From assembly GCA_034665305.1 (NCBI GenBank), contig JAXDFZ010000007.1:62001-126000 (forward strand): 64,000 bases of DNA, given 5' to 3'. Both the position numbers and the translations under genes were made by a program. Shown here piece after piece: positions 49,806 to 58,640 of this stretch. The notes beneath the pieces were generated by a model, which worked only from the letters and a program-made list of their open reading frames with translations, made no database searches and had not been told where the DNA came from. This stretch comes from DASXRU01 sp034665305. GTDB taxonomy: Bacteria > Acidobacteriota > Blastocatellia > Pyrinomonadales > Pyrinomonadaceae. Numbering within the stretch: position 1 is the first letter of the stretch; the number at the start of each line of letters is the position of its first letter.

Positions 49806-51230
49806 TCACTGCTTCGCTTTTTCGCTCTTGTCTTGATGCAAGCGCTTCTTAACAACCGCGGGAACTCCCGCTACCAAAGTGTCAGGGGGAACATCCTCGG
49901 TAACGACTGAACCGGCCGCGGTGACGGATCGGCTGCCTACACGCACGGGTGCAATCAACATCGTGTCCGAACCGATGCGCACGTTGTCTTCAATTACCGT
50001 TTGATGTTTGTCTTTGCCGTCGTAGTTACAGGTCACTGTGCCGGCGCCGATGTTGGTCTTTTCGCCGATGATGGCGTCGCCGAGATAGGTGAGGTGCATA
50101 GATTTGGTTCCCCGTCCGATCCGGCTTTTCTTCACTTCCACAAAGTTTCCTACCACTGCGCCCTGTTCTATTCGCGTTTGCATGCGCAGGTGCGCGAATG
50201 GACCAACAGCGCAATCATCGGCTACCTCGGAATCAACAATGACGCAATGGTCCTTCACCACGACCCCATTCCCGATTCGCGAGTTTGTAATCCGCGAGCC
50301 GGAGCGGATCTCACAGCCCTCGCCGATCTCAGAGTTGCCTTCGATGCTGACGCCCGGATAGATCACCGTGTCGCGGCCAATCTTGGCATCGCCACTGATG
50401 TAGGCGTGGGACGGATCGATGAAGGTGACGCCGCCTTCCATCATCAAACGACGAATGGCACCGCGCCGCAGGAGATTTTCAAACTCCGCGAGTTCAGCCC
50501 GAGTGTTGATTCCGGAAACTTCGCGGGCTTCCCCGTGGAGATAAATGCTCACTCCCTGACCGCTCGCTCGCAGGATTGCGGGCACGTCTGTCAGATAGTA
50601 CTCGCCTTGTTGATTGCTCGGTTCGACCTGGGCCAACGCTTGAAACAGGGCCGTCGCTTCGAAGCAATATAGACCAGCATTTATTTCGCGGATCTGCCGT
50701 TCTTCATCCGTTGCGTCTTTCTGTTCCACGATTTTTTCGAAGCGTCCGGAATAGTCCCGCACAAGCCGCCCATAACCGGTGGGGTTGTCGAGTTTTACAG
50801 AAAGAATCGTGCAGCTTGCGCCTGCGGCCTTATGGTGTTCCAGCAACGCAGCCAATGTTTCTGAACGTACGAGTGGCACATCGCCCGAGAGAACCATGAC
50901 CGTTGAGCCAGAGTGGGCCAGCGCCTCGCGGGCGGCCATGACGGCATCGCCAGTTCCGCGTTGCTCCGCTTGCTGGACGAACGTGACGTTCTCGCTCTTA
51001 AATTCCCGCGCGACGACGGCGGCGACTTCTTCTGATTGGTGACCTACGACGATGTAAATTCGCCGCGGCTCCAACGCAGCGGCAGCGCGACAAACATGCA
51101 CGACTAAAGAACGCCCATCGAGCTGATGTAGAACTTTGGCTTTACCGGATCGCATGCGCGTTCCCAGACCCGCGGCCATGATTAACACGTCGAGCGGCTT
51201 ATTGGCGTCTGGGGTTGTCAGTGTGGCCAT
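49806..51230 (-). CDS. glmU: Bifunctional N-acetylglucosamine-1-phosphate uridyltransferase / glucosamine-1-phosphate acetyltransferase
   Basis: 474 residues; acetylates GlcN-1-P and then forms UDP-GlcNAc. The N-terminal nucleotidyltransferase domain has LIMAAGLGTRMRSGKAKVLH and, further on, QRGTGDAV and LSGDVPLV. The C-terminal left-handed beta-helix shows hexapeptide repeats (IGRDTVIYPGVSIEGNSEIG and following) with the acetyltransferase residues in HLTYLGDAIIGEKTNIGAGT. The basic C-tail is typical. The start is ATG 51230, six bases after the yvcK stop. It forms a tight set with yvcK and glmS, all on cell-wall precursor supply. Confidence 0.97.
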   Translation of the reverse strand: MATLTTPDANKPLDVLIMAAGLGTRMRSGKAKVLHQLDGRSLVVHVCRAAAALEPRRIYIVVGHQSEEVAAVVAREFKSENVTFVQQAEQRGTGDAVMAAREALAHSGSTVMVLSGDVPLVRSETLAALLEHHKAAGASCTILSVKLDNPTGYGRLVRDYSGRFEKIVEQKDATDEERQIREINAGLYCFEATALFQALAQVEPSNQQGEYYLTDVPAILRASGQGVSIYLHGEAREVSGINTRAELAEFENLLRRGAIRRLMMEGGVTFIDPSHAYISGDAKIGRDTVIYPGVSIEGNSEIGEGCEIRSGSRITNSRIGNGVVVKDHCVIVDSEVADDCAVGPFAHLRMQTRIEQGAVVGNFVEVKKSRIGRGTKSMHLTYLGDAIIGEKTNIGAGTVTCNYDGKDKHQTVIEDNVRIGSDTMLIAPVRVGSRSVTAAGSVVTEDVPPDTLVAGVPAVVKKRLHQDKSEKAKQ

Positions 51231-51236
51231 TATGAT

Positions 51237-52268
51237 TTAGCGAAGGGCAATACCAGCGGGCGTGGGCGCTTTGTCATGGCAGGCCATCACCACGCGCGCC
51301 AGTCTTTCGGAGTTGTGGCGAACTTTTTCGTCGTCATCAAGCAGGTCCGCCCGCACGAGTTCCGTCACATTGGCACAAGCACTGTCCAGAACAATATCTT
51401 CATCGCCAATTTGCTGCGCGCCATCGGCAGCGTAACGGGCTGCCTGTTCGGCAGTAATCTTGCGATCGTTTACCACGACGAAATCGAAATGCATCTGGGG
51501 CGCGTACTCGCGCACCGTCTCCAAATGCTGTGCCGCCGTGTATCCGTCGGTCTCACCGGGTTGAGTCATCAAATTGCAAACGAAGATCTTGGTCGCGTCG
51601 GAATTTCCAATCGAATCTGCAACGCGAGAAACCAGTAGGTTCGGCAGAATGCTGGTGTAGAGCGATCCTGGCCCGACGGTGATTACGTCAGCGGCGCGAA
51701 TCGCACTGAGCGCTTCGGGCAAGGGAAGACATTGTTCGGGTTCCAGCCGCAAGCGTTTGATGGGAGCGCGCGATGCCGTGATTTGCGTTTCGCCGTGCAC
51801 TTCCGTTCCGTCTTCCAGTTCGGCTATCAGGCGAATATCGTTTATCGTAGCGGGGAAGATGTGGCCCTTGCTCGCGAGGACTTCCGAAGACAAACGTACG
51901 GCCTCCACGAAATCACCCGTTACTTCAGTCAGTGCCGCGAGAAACAGGTTTCCGAAACTGTGACCGCCCAACTCTCCCGATCCGCGAAAGCGATAACGGA
52001 ACAAACGCGAGAGCAAAGTGGAGTCTTCTGAAAGAGCGATCATACAGTTGCGAATATCTCCGGGGGGCAGCATCTGCAACTCATCCCGCAGGCGCCCGGA
52101 ACTGCCGCCGTCATCTGACACCGTAACGATCGCCGACAGCGTTTCCAGCGGAGCGCTGGTGTGATCGGATCCCACTAATTTCTTGAGCCCGGCCAAGAGC
52201 GTGGACAGGCCGGTGCCACCACCGATGGCAACGAGTTTCAGACCACGCTGCATTTCACCAGACCGCAA
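51237..52268 (-). CDS. yvcK: YvcK/GlmR-family gluconeogenesis and cell-wall regulator
   Basis: About 343 residues, CofD-like fold. In Bacillus and mycobacteria such proteins bind UDP-GlcNAc and stimulate GlmS, so a place directly before glmU and glmS fits well. Motifs: VAIGGGTGLSTLLAGLKK, VTVSDDGGSSGRLRDEL, PPGDIRNCMIAL, SFGNLFLAALTEVTGDF and DVITVGPGSLYTSILPNLLV. TTG 52268 is preferred: gaggagg lies eight bases upstream on the minus strand. An ATG five codons later and a TTG nine codons earlier are weaker choices. The link to GlmS is family knowledge, not shown here. Confidence 0.93.
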   Translation of the reverse strand: MRSGEMQRGLKLVAIGGGTGLSTLLAGLKKLVGSDHTSAPLETLSAIVTVSDDGGSSGRLRDELQMLPPGDIRNCMIALSEDSTLLSRLFRYRFRGSGELGGHSFGNLFLAALTEVTGDFVEAVRLSSEVLASKGHIFPATINDIRLIAELEDGTEVHGETQITASRAPIKRLRLEPEQCLPLPEALSAIRAADVITVGPGSLYTSILPNLLVSRVADSIGNSDATKIFVCNLMTQPGETDGYTAAQHLETVREYAPQMHFDFVVVNDRKITAEQAARYAADGAQQIGDEDIVLDSACANVTELVRADLLDDDEKVRHNSERLARVVMACHDKAPTPAGIALR

Positions 52269-52391
52269 ATCTCTGACCTCCTCAGCAAGTGACAATTACG
52301 TCCTCACGCAATGATACCAAAACGAGAAGCCGCTCAAAACCGATCGCAGCACATTGAAGCAAAGGGATACGTGGGAGCGAAGCGCGGATGC

Positions 52392-53294
52392 TTATGGCCT
52401 GGGGGCAAAAACCAGTTTATCGAAATCAGGATCATTGCGGAGGGCGTTGAGATCCTGATCATGCTGGGCGCGAATGCGGAGGCTGGGTTGGGCCCCCAGA
52501 GCGCTCCGGAGAGATTCGAGGGCGAGATCAATCGATCCCAGGCGTGCGCGCGTAGCCGCAAGTCCGTAATGAACATGACCGGCAGTCGGTTCCCGCTTAA
52601 GGGCCCGCTCGAAAAGTTCCTGAGCTGCCACATACTCGCCGCGGTTTAGCTCAATCACACCCCGGTCGTAAAGTGAATCGGCATCGCGCGGCAACATAGT
52701 CTCTGTTCGTAACCGGGTCTCCGCTACTGCCAGATAAGTTCGGGCCCGTGCTGTCACTTCCGACACACCTGAGTATTTTTCGACCAGGGTGCGGAACTGA
52801 TTTCTCGCTTCTGCAAACCGGCCGTGGACAAATTCCTTGTGGGCCTTCTGGAAATCCTTCAGAGCCGCAGCTTCGTCGCGGGTCGGCTTAGGCTTAGGTG
52901 GTGGCAGCGGCGGAGCCGGTTTTTTGGCTACGGCTTTGGCTACAGCTTTTGCCGGTTTGGCGACAACTGCCTTCGCCTTGGTTGAACGTGATGAAGTTGG
53001 AGCCTTTTTGGCGGTAACCTTCGCGGATCTTGCCGGGCGATGCGATTTAACGGCCGCCTTGGTTTTCACCGGCGCTGCCTTCTTCTTTGTTACGCGGTTC
53101 TTGGAGGCTGAGGCCGAACTGGCTTTCTTAGCTTTCCTGGCCGGAGCTTTGCCACTGGCCGAACGTTTGGTGATCGGCTTCAGACGCACCGATTTACTCG
53201 CCAGGCTACGGCTTTTACCTGTGGACGTTGAAGATTGTCGGGAGGTTGAGCGCAACGGAGACCTTTTGACGCCCTTAACCATAGGACTGCTCAT
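52392..53294 (-). CDS. Histone H1-like basic domain fused to TPR domain
   Basis: 300 residues in two unlike halves. Residues 1-140 are Lys/Ala/Ser/Pro-rich with SKSVRLKPITKRSASGKAPA, AKAVVAKPAKAVAKAVAKK and a PPLPPPKPKP hinge, like bacterial histone H1-type tails. Residues about 145-300 are tetratricopeptide helices (ALKDFQKAHKEFVHGRFAEA; SLYDRGVIELNRGEYVAAQE; AGHVHYGLAATRARLGSIDL). A ggagg six bases before ATG 53294 fixes the start. There is no signal or membrane segment. It may bind DNA or RNA through the tail while TPRs hold a partner. Gap of about 125 bases to yvcK downstream. Confidence 0.8.
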   Translation of the reverse strand: MSSPMVKGVKRSPLRSTSRQSSTSTGKSRSLASKSVRLKPITKRSASGKAPARKAKKASSASASKNRVTKKKAAPVKTKAAVKSHRPARSAKVTAKKAPTSSRSTKAKAVVAKPAKAVAKAVAKKPAPPLPPPKPKPTRDEAAALKDFQKAHKEFVHGRFAEARNQFRTLVEKYSGVSEVTARARTYLAVAETRLRTETMLPRDADSLYDRGVIELNRGEYVAAQELFERALKREPTAGHVHYGLAATRARLGSIDLALESLRSALGAQPSLRIRAQHDQDLNALRNDPDFDKLVFAPRP

Positions 53295-53670
53295 GCAAAG
53301 CCTCCGATTTCGAAGGAATGGCTAACCCAAAACGAGTTGCCCTTGGAAAAGACTGGCGGCACTCTAACATAGGCTTCCTTCTAAATCAACTAAAGAGTAG
53401 GGTTTGCAGCCTCGCCCTGCGACGTGAGTTGAACTCTCACAACCCATGGCCAACACCGGAAAACACTTGATGCTGTTAAGTGCGCTATGTTACTGTCAGC
53501 TGCGGTTGTTTCGGCTGGGCTAGAGAAGTCGAAACAGGTCTTTCGTTCTGGTGCGGGTTTACGAAAGGCCTTCAAAGCAAACCACTTAGCTCTCAAACTC
53601 AATCCCCGCCATCTGAATCGGTTCGACCTGCGACCCTACGGGCCGGAAAACTCTCAAGAAAGCTGTATCA
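53295..53670. other. Divergent intergenic region
   Basis: 376 bases between the histone-like/TPR gene (minus) and the mglB-like gene (plus). It must hold promoters for both. No repeat of the types found elsewhere and no credible small gene is seen. Confidence 0.4.
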
Positions 53671-54153
53671 ATGGCAGACAGTCCCATCGTCATGCGGGAA
53701 CAGGAATACCATAGGATCAAAGCGGTCCTTGCCCGCCTGCGTCTGGATGCTTCCGCCCGAGTGGTTTTCCTGGTCGATAAGGACGGTCAGCAAATAGCCG
53801 CTCATGGCGATGTCGCCGGTTTGGACACTACCAGCCTCGCCTCATTGGCCGCGGGAAATGTTGCGGCAACTGGCGGAATGGCTGAGTTGATTGGCGAGAA
53901 AGAATTTCCCACGCTTTCCCATGAAGGCGAACACGAGAGTATTCACATTAGCGTCGTCGGGAGGCTGCTGCTCGTGGTTGTCTTCGACGAACACTCAAGT
54001 CTCGGACTAGTAAAACTCCGCTCGAAGCAGGTATCTCAGGAATTGGCGTCCATCTTTGCAGAGGTCGCGCGCCTTTCGGAGGAGCGCCACCCGGACGAGA
54101 GTTCCCCGTTTAGTGAGATTACTGACGAAGACATTGAGAGTCTCTTCTCCTGA
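53671..54153 (+). CDS. Roadblock/LC7-domain protein, MglB-like
   Basis: 160 residues with a Roadblock/LC7 fold (IKAVLARLRLDASARVVFLVDKDGQ, then AAHGDVAGLDTTSLASLAAG, and a central IHISVVGRLLLVVVFDE strand pair). In Myxococcus MglB is the GTPase-activating partner of MglA and sets cell polarity. The gene ends 26 bases before an mglA-like GTPase gene on the same strand, as in many phyla. The acidic C-tail (EITDEDIESLF) is typical of MglB homologues outside myxobacteria. ATG 53671 is used. Motility is not implied; other polarity or secretion roles occur. Confidence 0.9.
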   Translation: MADSPIVMREQEYHRIKAVLARLRLDASARVVFLVDKDGQQIAAHGDVAGLDTTSLASLAAGNVAATGGMAELIGEKEFPTLSHEGEHESIHISVVGRLLLVVVFDEHSSLGLVKLRSKQVSQELASIFAEVARLSEERHPDESSPFSEITDEDIESLFS

Positions 54154-54179
54154 CGGCGAGCGGCAAGAACACCTAAGCT

Positions 54180-54764
54180 ATGACTTTCATCAATTACGCA
54201 TCGCGAGAGATCAATTGCAAGATAGTTTATTACGGTCCCGGCCTGTGCGGGAAGACTACGAATTTGCAATACATATTCGACACCACGGCGCCCCAGTCAC
54301 GCGGCAAAATGATCAGCCTCGCAACTGAAACCGATCGCACCTTATTCTTTGATTTCATGCCGTTGGAGTTGGGAACCGTACGCGGCTTCAAAACCAGGTT
54401 TCATCTCTATACGGTGCCGGGCCAGGTTTTTTACGACGCTTCGCGGAAACTGATTCTGAAAGGCGTTGACGGAGTTGTTTTTGTCGCTGACTCACAGGAA
54501 GAGCGCATGGACGCGAATATCGAGTCCTTATACAACCTCGAAGAGAACTTGAGTTCCCAGGGTTACGATTTAATGAAACTGCCTTACGCCCTGCAGCTAA
54601 ACAAGCGAGACCTACCTCAGATAGTCTCAGCGGCTGACATGGCTGTGGAACTGCAGCGAAAGGGAGAGCCCGTCGTAGAGGCTGTCGCCTCCACGGGTGT
54701 CGGCGTGTTCGACACACTCAAGGCTGTAGCCAAGCAAGTCCTTACCGAACTCCGCAAGAGCTAG
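54180..54764 (+). CDS. mglA: MglA-like small Ras-type GTPase
   Basis: 194-residue GTPase. The P-loop is YYGPGLCGKTTNL; switch I and the MglA-specific strand appear in KMISLATETDRTLFFDFMPLELG; switch II is YTVPGQVFYDASRKLILKG (the PGQ form without the Ras aspartate); the base-specific motif is LNKRDLP. Together with the preceding Roadblock protein it should form an MglA/MglB switch controlling polarity of motility, secretion or division machinery. The 26-base spacing indicates one transcript. Full length, no unusual changes. Confidence 0.94.
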   Translation: MTFINYASREINCKIVYYGPGLCGKTTNLQYIFDTTAPQSRGKMISLATETDRTLFFDFMPLELGTVRGFKTRFHLYTVPGQVFYDASRKLILKGVDGVVFVADSQEERMDANIESLYNLEENLSSQGYDLMKLPYALQLNKRDLPQIVSAADMAVELQRKGEPVVEAVASTGVGVFDTLKAVAKQVLTELRKS

Positions 54765-54790
54765 AATCCCCAAAAAACCAATACTCCGGC

Positions 54791-55348
54791 CTATTCTATT
54801 GATTTGATCATTAGGAGGCCGTCGCCGCCGTTTGAGTAATAACGCGGGAGACTTTGCGTTACCGCGTAGCCGAGGTTCAGATAGAGTTTTTGCGCCGGCA
54901 CATTTGCGGAACGCACTTCCAACCGCACGAGCCGGACGTTGCGGCGGCAAAAACCATGTTCGACTTTTCGCATTAAGAGACTGGCAATTCCCCGGCGGCG
55001 ATGCTCGGGAGCGATCCCGATAGTAGTGATGTGCCCCGTGTGGTCCGGTTCAACCAGACCAATGACGAAACCCGCCATAGCGCCCGCTGCCGTGACGGCG
55101 CGGTACGAAACCGATTCCGTGGCAGTGAGCAAATAATCGAAGGTCTCGCGGCTATACGCCTCGCCGTCAACGAAGCAGCGCTGATCCAGTCGCCAGCATT
55201 CATCGAGCTGAGAAACGGTCAACGGACGGACGTCGTAAATGGAGTCAGAGGGCGAGGGAACGAGCCTCGGTTCGTCTGTAACAGCGTATGGTGTCGACGT
55301 CTCGTTTTGTGACCACCAACGAGAGCGAAATTTCTTGAGTACAGCCAT
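54791..55348 (-). CDS. rimI: GNAT N-acetyltransferase, RimI-like
   Basis: 185 residues, GNAT fold. The acetyl-CoA loop is IGIAPEHRRRGIASLLM (R/Q-x-x-G-x-G/A type). VRLVRLEVRSANVPAQKLYLNLGYAVTQSLPRYY, here in two parts, is the region that marks RimI-type ribosomal-protein S18 alanine acetyltransferases. A 40-residue N-terminal extension (KKFRSRWWSQNETS) precedes the domain. The 'TsaBD-rimI' context is absent, so other GNAT substrates are possible. It converges with mglA and follows queA by about 60 bases on the same strand. Confidence 0.85.
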   Translation of the reverse strand: MAVLKKFRSRWWSQNETSTPYAVTDEPRLVPSPSDSIYDVRPLTVSQLDECWRLDQRCFVDGEAYSRETFDYLLTATESVSYRAVTAAGAMAGFVIGLVEPDHTGHITTIGIAPEHRRRGIASLLMRKVEHGFCRRNVRLVRLEVRSANVPAQKLYLNLGYAVTQSLPRYYSNGGDGLLMIKSIE

Positions 55349-55411
55349 TGTTCAGTAGTGCGTAATGCGCAGAGCCATTATAGCTTGATGGCTGGCGGGC
55401 GTCACGTTGCC

Positions 55412-56446
55412 TTAAATAATTAACATGCAATCGCCATAACTGTAGAAGCGATACCTCGCAGCAACCGCGTGACGGTAAGCGCGGAGGACCAGATCGCGCC
55501 CCGCAAAGGCGGCAACCAACAAGAGGAGCGAGGACTGCGGCAGATGGAAATTGGTTAATAGAGCATCGACTGCACGAAACGTGTGCCCGGTCATAATCGT
55601 TAGACGGGCGAGATCGCGTCCCGGGCTGATGCTGCCGTTAACGTCAACCGCTGATTCCAGCGCTCGGGTAGTAGTTGTTCCTATCGCAATTGTCCGCGCG
55701 CCCGAACGTCGCGTTTCATTAATGATAGCGGCTGAATCTTCGTTAATCTCGAACCACTCTTCGGCCACGGAGTGTTTACTTAAATCCGCAACTCGCACAG
55801 GCTCGAAGGTGCCATAACCGACGTGCAGAGTTATCTCAACGATGCGCGCCTGACGCTCGGCTACCTGTTGCAAAACGGCGTCGGTAAAGTGCAACCCGGC
55901 AGTGGGCGCCGCCACCGCGCCGCGTGCGCGCGCGAAAACTGTTTGGTAGCGGTCCCGATCTTCCGCCGATGGCCCGGCGGGACGCTTGATGTATGGCGGC
56001 AACGGGACGCGTCCAACTTTGTCCAATGAGCCGGTAACGGAACCGTCGGATGTGAGTCTTACGATTCGCTTTCCTTCTTCGCGAACTTCCAAAACCTCGG
56101 CGCGGAGTGATGAACCTGCAAACTTGAGGGCGACGCCCACGCCAACTCTGCGCGCAGGTTTTACCAGAGCTTCCCATGTGTCGCGTTCCGTTTCGCGAAT
56201 CAGGAAAAGTTCCACGCGGCCGCCCGATTGCTTTTCGCCAACCAGGCGCGCCGGAAAAACCCGAGTGTTATTGAGCACTACGGCGTCGCCGGCATCAACG
56301 AAAGATGGGAAGTCACGGAACAGCAGATCTTCCCAGCGTTCCTCCGCTCGATTTACCACGAGCATTCTGGCGGAATCGCGTTGAGCAAGTGGCTGCTGCG
56401 CAATCAATGCTTCGGGAAGATCATAGTTGAAATCGGAGAGGCGCAT
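55412..56446 (-). CDS. queA: S-adenosylmethionine:tRNA ribosyltransferase-isomerase
   Basis: 344 residues; transfers and isomerises the ribosyl part of SAM onto 7-aminomethyl-deazaguanine in tRNA, making epoxyqueuosine. Typical segments: MRLSDFNYDLPEALIAQQPL, DAVVLNNTRVFPARL, GRVELFLIRE, LPPYIKRP, RYQTVFARARGAVAAPTAGLHF, TLHVGYGTFEPVR and LTNFHLPQSSLLLLVAAFAG. ATG 56446 is chosen over a TTG nine bases upstream. It lies downstream of yihY and ruvB in the same direction. Confidence 0.96.
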   Translation of the reverse strand: MRLSDFNYDLPEALIAQQPLAQRDSARMLVVNRAEERWEDLLFRDFPSFVDAGDAVVLNNTRVFPARLVGEKQSGGRVELFLIRETERDTWEALVKPARRVGVGVALKFAGSSLRAEVLEVREEGKRIVRLTSDGSVTGSLDKVGRVPLPPYIKRPAGPSAEDRDRYQTVFARARGAVAAPTAGLHFTDAVLQQVAERQARIVEITLHVGYGTFEPVRVADLSKHSVAEEWFEINEDSAAIINETRRSGARTIAIGTTTTRALESAVDVNGSISPGRDLARLTIMTGHTFRAVDALLTNFHLPQSSLLLLVAAFAGRDLVLRAYRHAVAARYRFYSYGDCMLII

Positions 56447-56473
56447 GTCCGGCAAGCGGATTGGAAGCGAATA

Positions 56474-57406
56474 TCAGGAAACTGAGGCGATGCCTTCGGC
56501 CGGAGCGGGTACGTGCTCCAGTTGATCGGTGTGCTCGTAATGGAAAACGGCGGTGAGTTGGGCGCCAAACAACAAGACCAGACTTGAGATGTATCCCCAG
56601 GTCAGCACTGCAATGACCGCCCCTACCGAGCCGTAAATCTCGTCATAATGAAAGTAGTTCAAGCTCCAGGCAAAGATATATTTCGCGGCTTCCCAGAGAA
56701 GACCGGCGACGACCGCGCCCGGAATGGTGTCGCGCAGCGTCACGTAAGCGTTGGGCATGAAACGGTAGACAATCACGAATAGAGTAATCGTGATCAATAT
56801 GCTGACGAGAGCGAACACGAGTTGCCAGAACAAACTACCGACGGAAGCGAGAAACTTGTAGTTCTCCAGTTGTCGCGGCGAAAGCCGCAACGCGATCTCC
56901 TGCAGCGCTACCAGTATTGAGGTCACGACGACAGATGAAGACAGCAGCAGTCCGACGATTCCGATCATGCCCAGCGTCAAAGCGCGGCCATGGAGAAAAG
57001 TTCGTGGCGTCGTGCGCCAGATGCGACTCATAGCCCGCTCGATCACCGCAAAGACCCATGAGCCCGCCCAAAATGTCACGACTATGCAAGTGATGATAAC
57101 CGCGGTTCCGAGATGCGAAAGCGTGCTGATGGTATCACTCAGGAATTTGCTTGAGCCCGGATAAACCTGCACGACGTGGGTCAGCATCTGGCTTCCGGCG
57201 GCGATCCAATTGCTCAGCGCCAGCAGTAACAAAAGTGCGGGAAAGAGGGTAAGGATGCCGAAGTAACTCATTGCCGCGGCCGACGTAAAGAGGTCGTTTT
57301 CGTCAAACTCATAAACGGTGTGCCCCAGCATCGTCAGCCAGGGCGAGCGATTACGAACTCCGAACGAGTGGCGCGTAAAAGAAGCGATCCATTTGCTGAA
57401 ACCCAT
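56474..57406 (-). CDS. YihY/BrkB-family inner-membrane protein
   Basis: 310 residues, YihY/virulence factor BrkB family (once miscalled RNase BN). Six helices are predicted, around residues 38-65, 95-120, 140-165, 190-212, 220-242 and 250-275. The family block SAAAMSYFGILTLFPALLLL opens the domain; PGAVVAGLLWEAAKYIFAW and YGSVGAVIAVLTWGYISSLVLLFGAQL, each given as a piece of the whole, close it. Function unknown. The ATG is at 57406. It lies between ruvB and queA and may share their transcript; the tail is short and acidic. Confidence 0.92.
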   Translation of the reverse strand: MGFSKWIASFTRHSFGVRNRSPWLTMLGHTVYEFDENDLFTSAAAMSYFGILTLFPALLLLLALSNWIAAGSQMLTHVVQVYPGSSKFLSDTISTLSHLGTAVIITCIVVTFWAGSWVFAVIERAMSRIWRTTPRTFLHGRALTLGMIGIVGLLLSSSVVVTSILVALQEIALRLSPRQLENYKFLASVGSLFWQLVFALVSILITITLFVIVYRFMPNAYVTLRDTIPGAVVAGLLWEAAKYIFAWSLNYFHYDEIYGSVGAVIAVLTWGYISSLVLLFGAQLTAVFHYEHTDQLEHVPAPAEGIASVS

Positions 57407-57432
57407 TGGAATAATCCCGTCTTGTTCTTTGC

Positions 57433-58470
57433 TCAGTCGAAAAGGCCGGGTTTGTCAGGCCGGTTGGTTCTGAGGCCGAAATGCTCATAAGCCAGTGGCG
57501 TCGCCATGCGACCGCGGGGGGTACGGTTCAGGAACCCGATTTGGATCAGATAAGGTTCGATAATTTCTTCGATCGCATCCTTCTCTTCATGAATTGATGC
57601 CGAAATTGTGCCCAGGCCGACCGGCCCACCGTCGAATTTTTCAATGATGGTTACCAGCAGTTTGCGGTCCATCTCATCTAACCCGTAGGTATCGACTTCC
57701 ATGCGATTGAGGGCATCGCGCGCTACGTCTTCCGTGATCCGGCCGTCGTAATCAACCTCTGCATAGTCACGCACGCGCCGCAGCAGTCGATTCACGATGC
57801 GCGGAGTCCCGCGAGCGCGCCGCGCAATCTCTCGCCCACCGCCGTCGTCCATCTCCACGCCGAGTATTTCCGCTGAGCGCTTGCAGATGACTTCCAGATC
57901 ATCGTTCGGATAAAAATCCAAATGGAACTGGATACCGAATCGACCGCGCAACGGCGCAGTAATCAACCCCGCTCGCGTGGTGGCGCCGATCAAGGTGAAC
58001 TTCGGCAGCTCCAGTTTTATGGAACGCGCGGCGGTGCCCTGGCCGATTAATAAGTCGAGGTGATAGTCCTCCATCGCCGGATAGAGTTTTTCCTCGAGGG
58101 CCGGAATCAGGCGGTGAATCTCGTCGATGAAGAGCACGTCGCCTTCCTGCAGATTCGTCAGCAGGGCAGCTATGTCGCCGGTTTTCTCAATGGCCGGCCC
58201 CGCAGTGCCGCGCAATTCAGCGCCCATCTCGTTGGCGATGATGTGCGCGAGGGTAGTTTTCCCCAAGCCCGGTGGTCCCGTCAGCAGCACGTGATCGAGC
58301 GCTTCTTTGCGACGCAGCGCCGCCTTCATGTAAATGCGAAGATTGTCTTTGGCGTGGCGTTGGCCGATGTATTCAGCCAGACGAGTAGGACGCAACGAAA
58401 GCTCATATTGCGTCTCTTCCTCAGAGGGCGGCGCGTTCTTAACTTCTACCGGCTGGACTTTGTTCGACAT
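57433..58470 (-). CDS. ruvB: Holliday junction branch migration ATPase RuvB
   Basis: 345 residues; hexameric motor that drives Holliday-junction branch migration with RuvA. Walker A is LLTGPPGLGKTTLAHI, Walker B is VLFIDEIHRL, sensor 1 is LIGATTRAGL and the arginine finger region is PLRGRFGI; the winged-helix end carries GRMATPLAYEHFGL. All are intact. Start ATG 58470. ruvA lies upstream on the same strand with about 170 bases and an inverted repeat between. ruvC is not in the window. Confidence 0.97.
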   Translation of the reverse strand: MSNKVQPVEVKNAPPSEEETQYELSLRPTRLAEYIGQRHAKDNLRIYMKAALRRKEALDHVLLTGPPGLGKTTLAHIIANEMGAELRGTAGPAIEKTGDIAALLTNLQEGDVLFIDEIHRLIPALEEKLYPAMEDYHLDLLIGQGTAARSIKLELPKFTLIGATTRAGLITAPLRGRFGIQFHLDFYPNDDLEVICKRSAEILGVEMDDGGGREIARRARGTPRIVNRLLRRVRDYAEVDYDGRITEDVARDALNRMEVDTYGLDEMDRKLLVTIIEKFDGGPVGLGTISASIHEEKDAIEEIIEPYLIQIGFLNRTPRGRMATPLAYEHFGLRTNRPDKPGLFD

Positions 58471-58541
58471 GGTCGATTCGGATCGTGACTTGGAATTGCT
58501 GAATCGTCAACAGCAAACCACCGACGATTGGGTCACAATTT

Positions 58542-58609
58542 GTAACGCAAACTGTTAGTTGGCGATCGCGAGTTAGCATTCAGCCGCGCAAACTAACAGT
58601 TTGCGTTAC
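58542..58609. repeat. Perfect 19-bp inverted repeat between ruvA and ruvB
   Basis: Arms 58542-58560 (gtaacgcaaactgttagtt) and 58591-58609 (aactaacagtttgcgttac). No T-run. Not of the heptamer type. Confidence 0.85.
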
Positions 58610-58640
58610 ATAAAAACTGAATTAGCGCACTACCGGACCG

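Noticed and set aside
53487..53714. 75-codon frame upstream of and overlapping the mglB-like gene
   Set aside because: No ribosome site, no recognisable features, and it ends inside the mglB-like gene in another frame.
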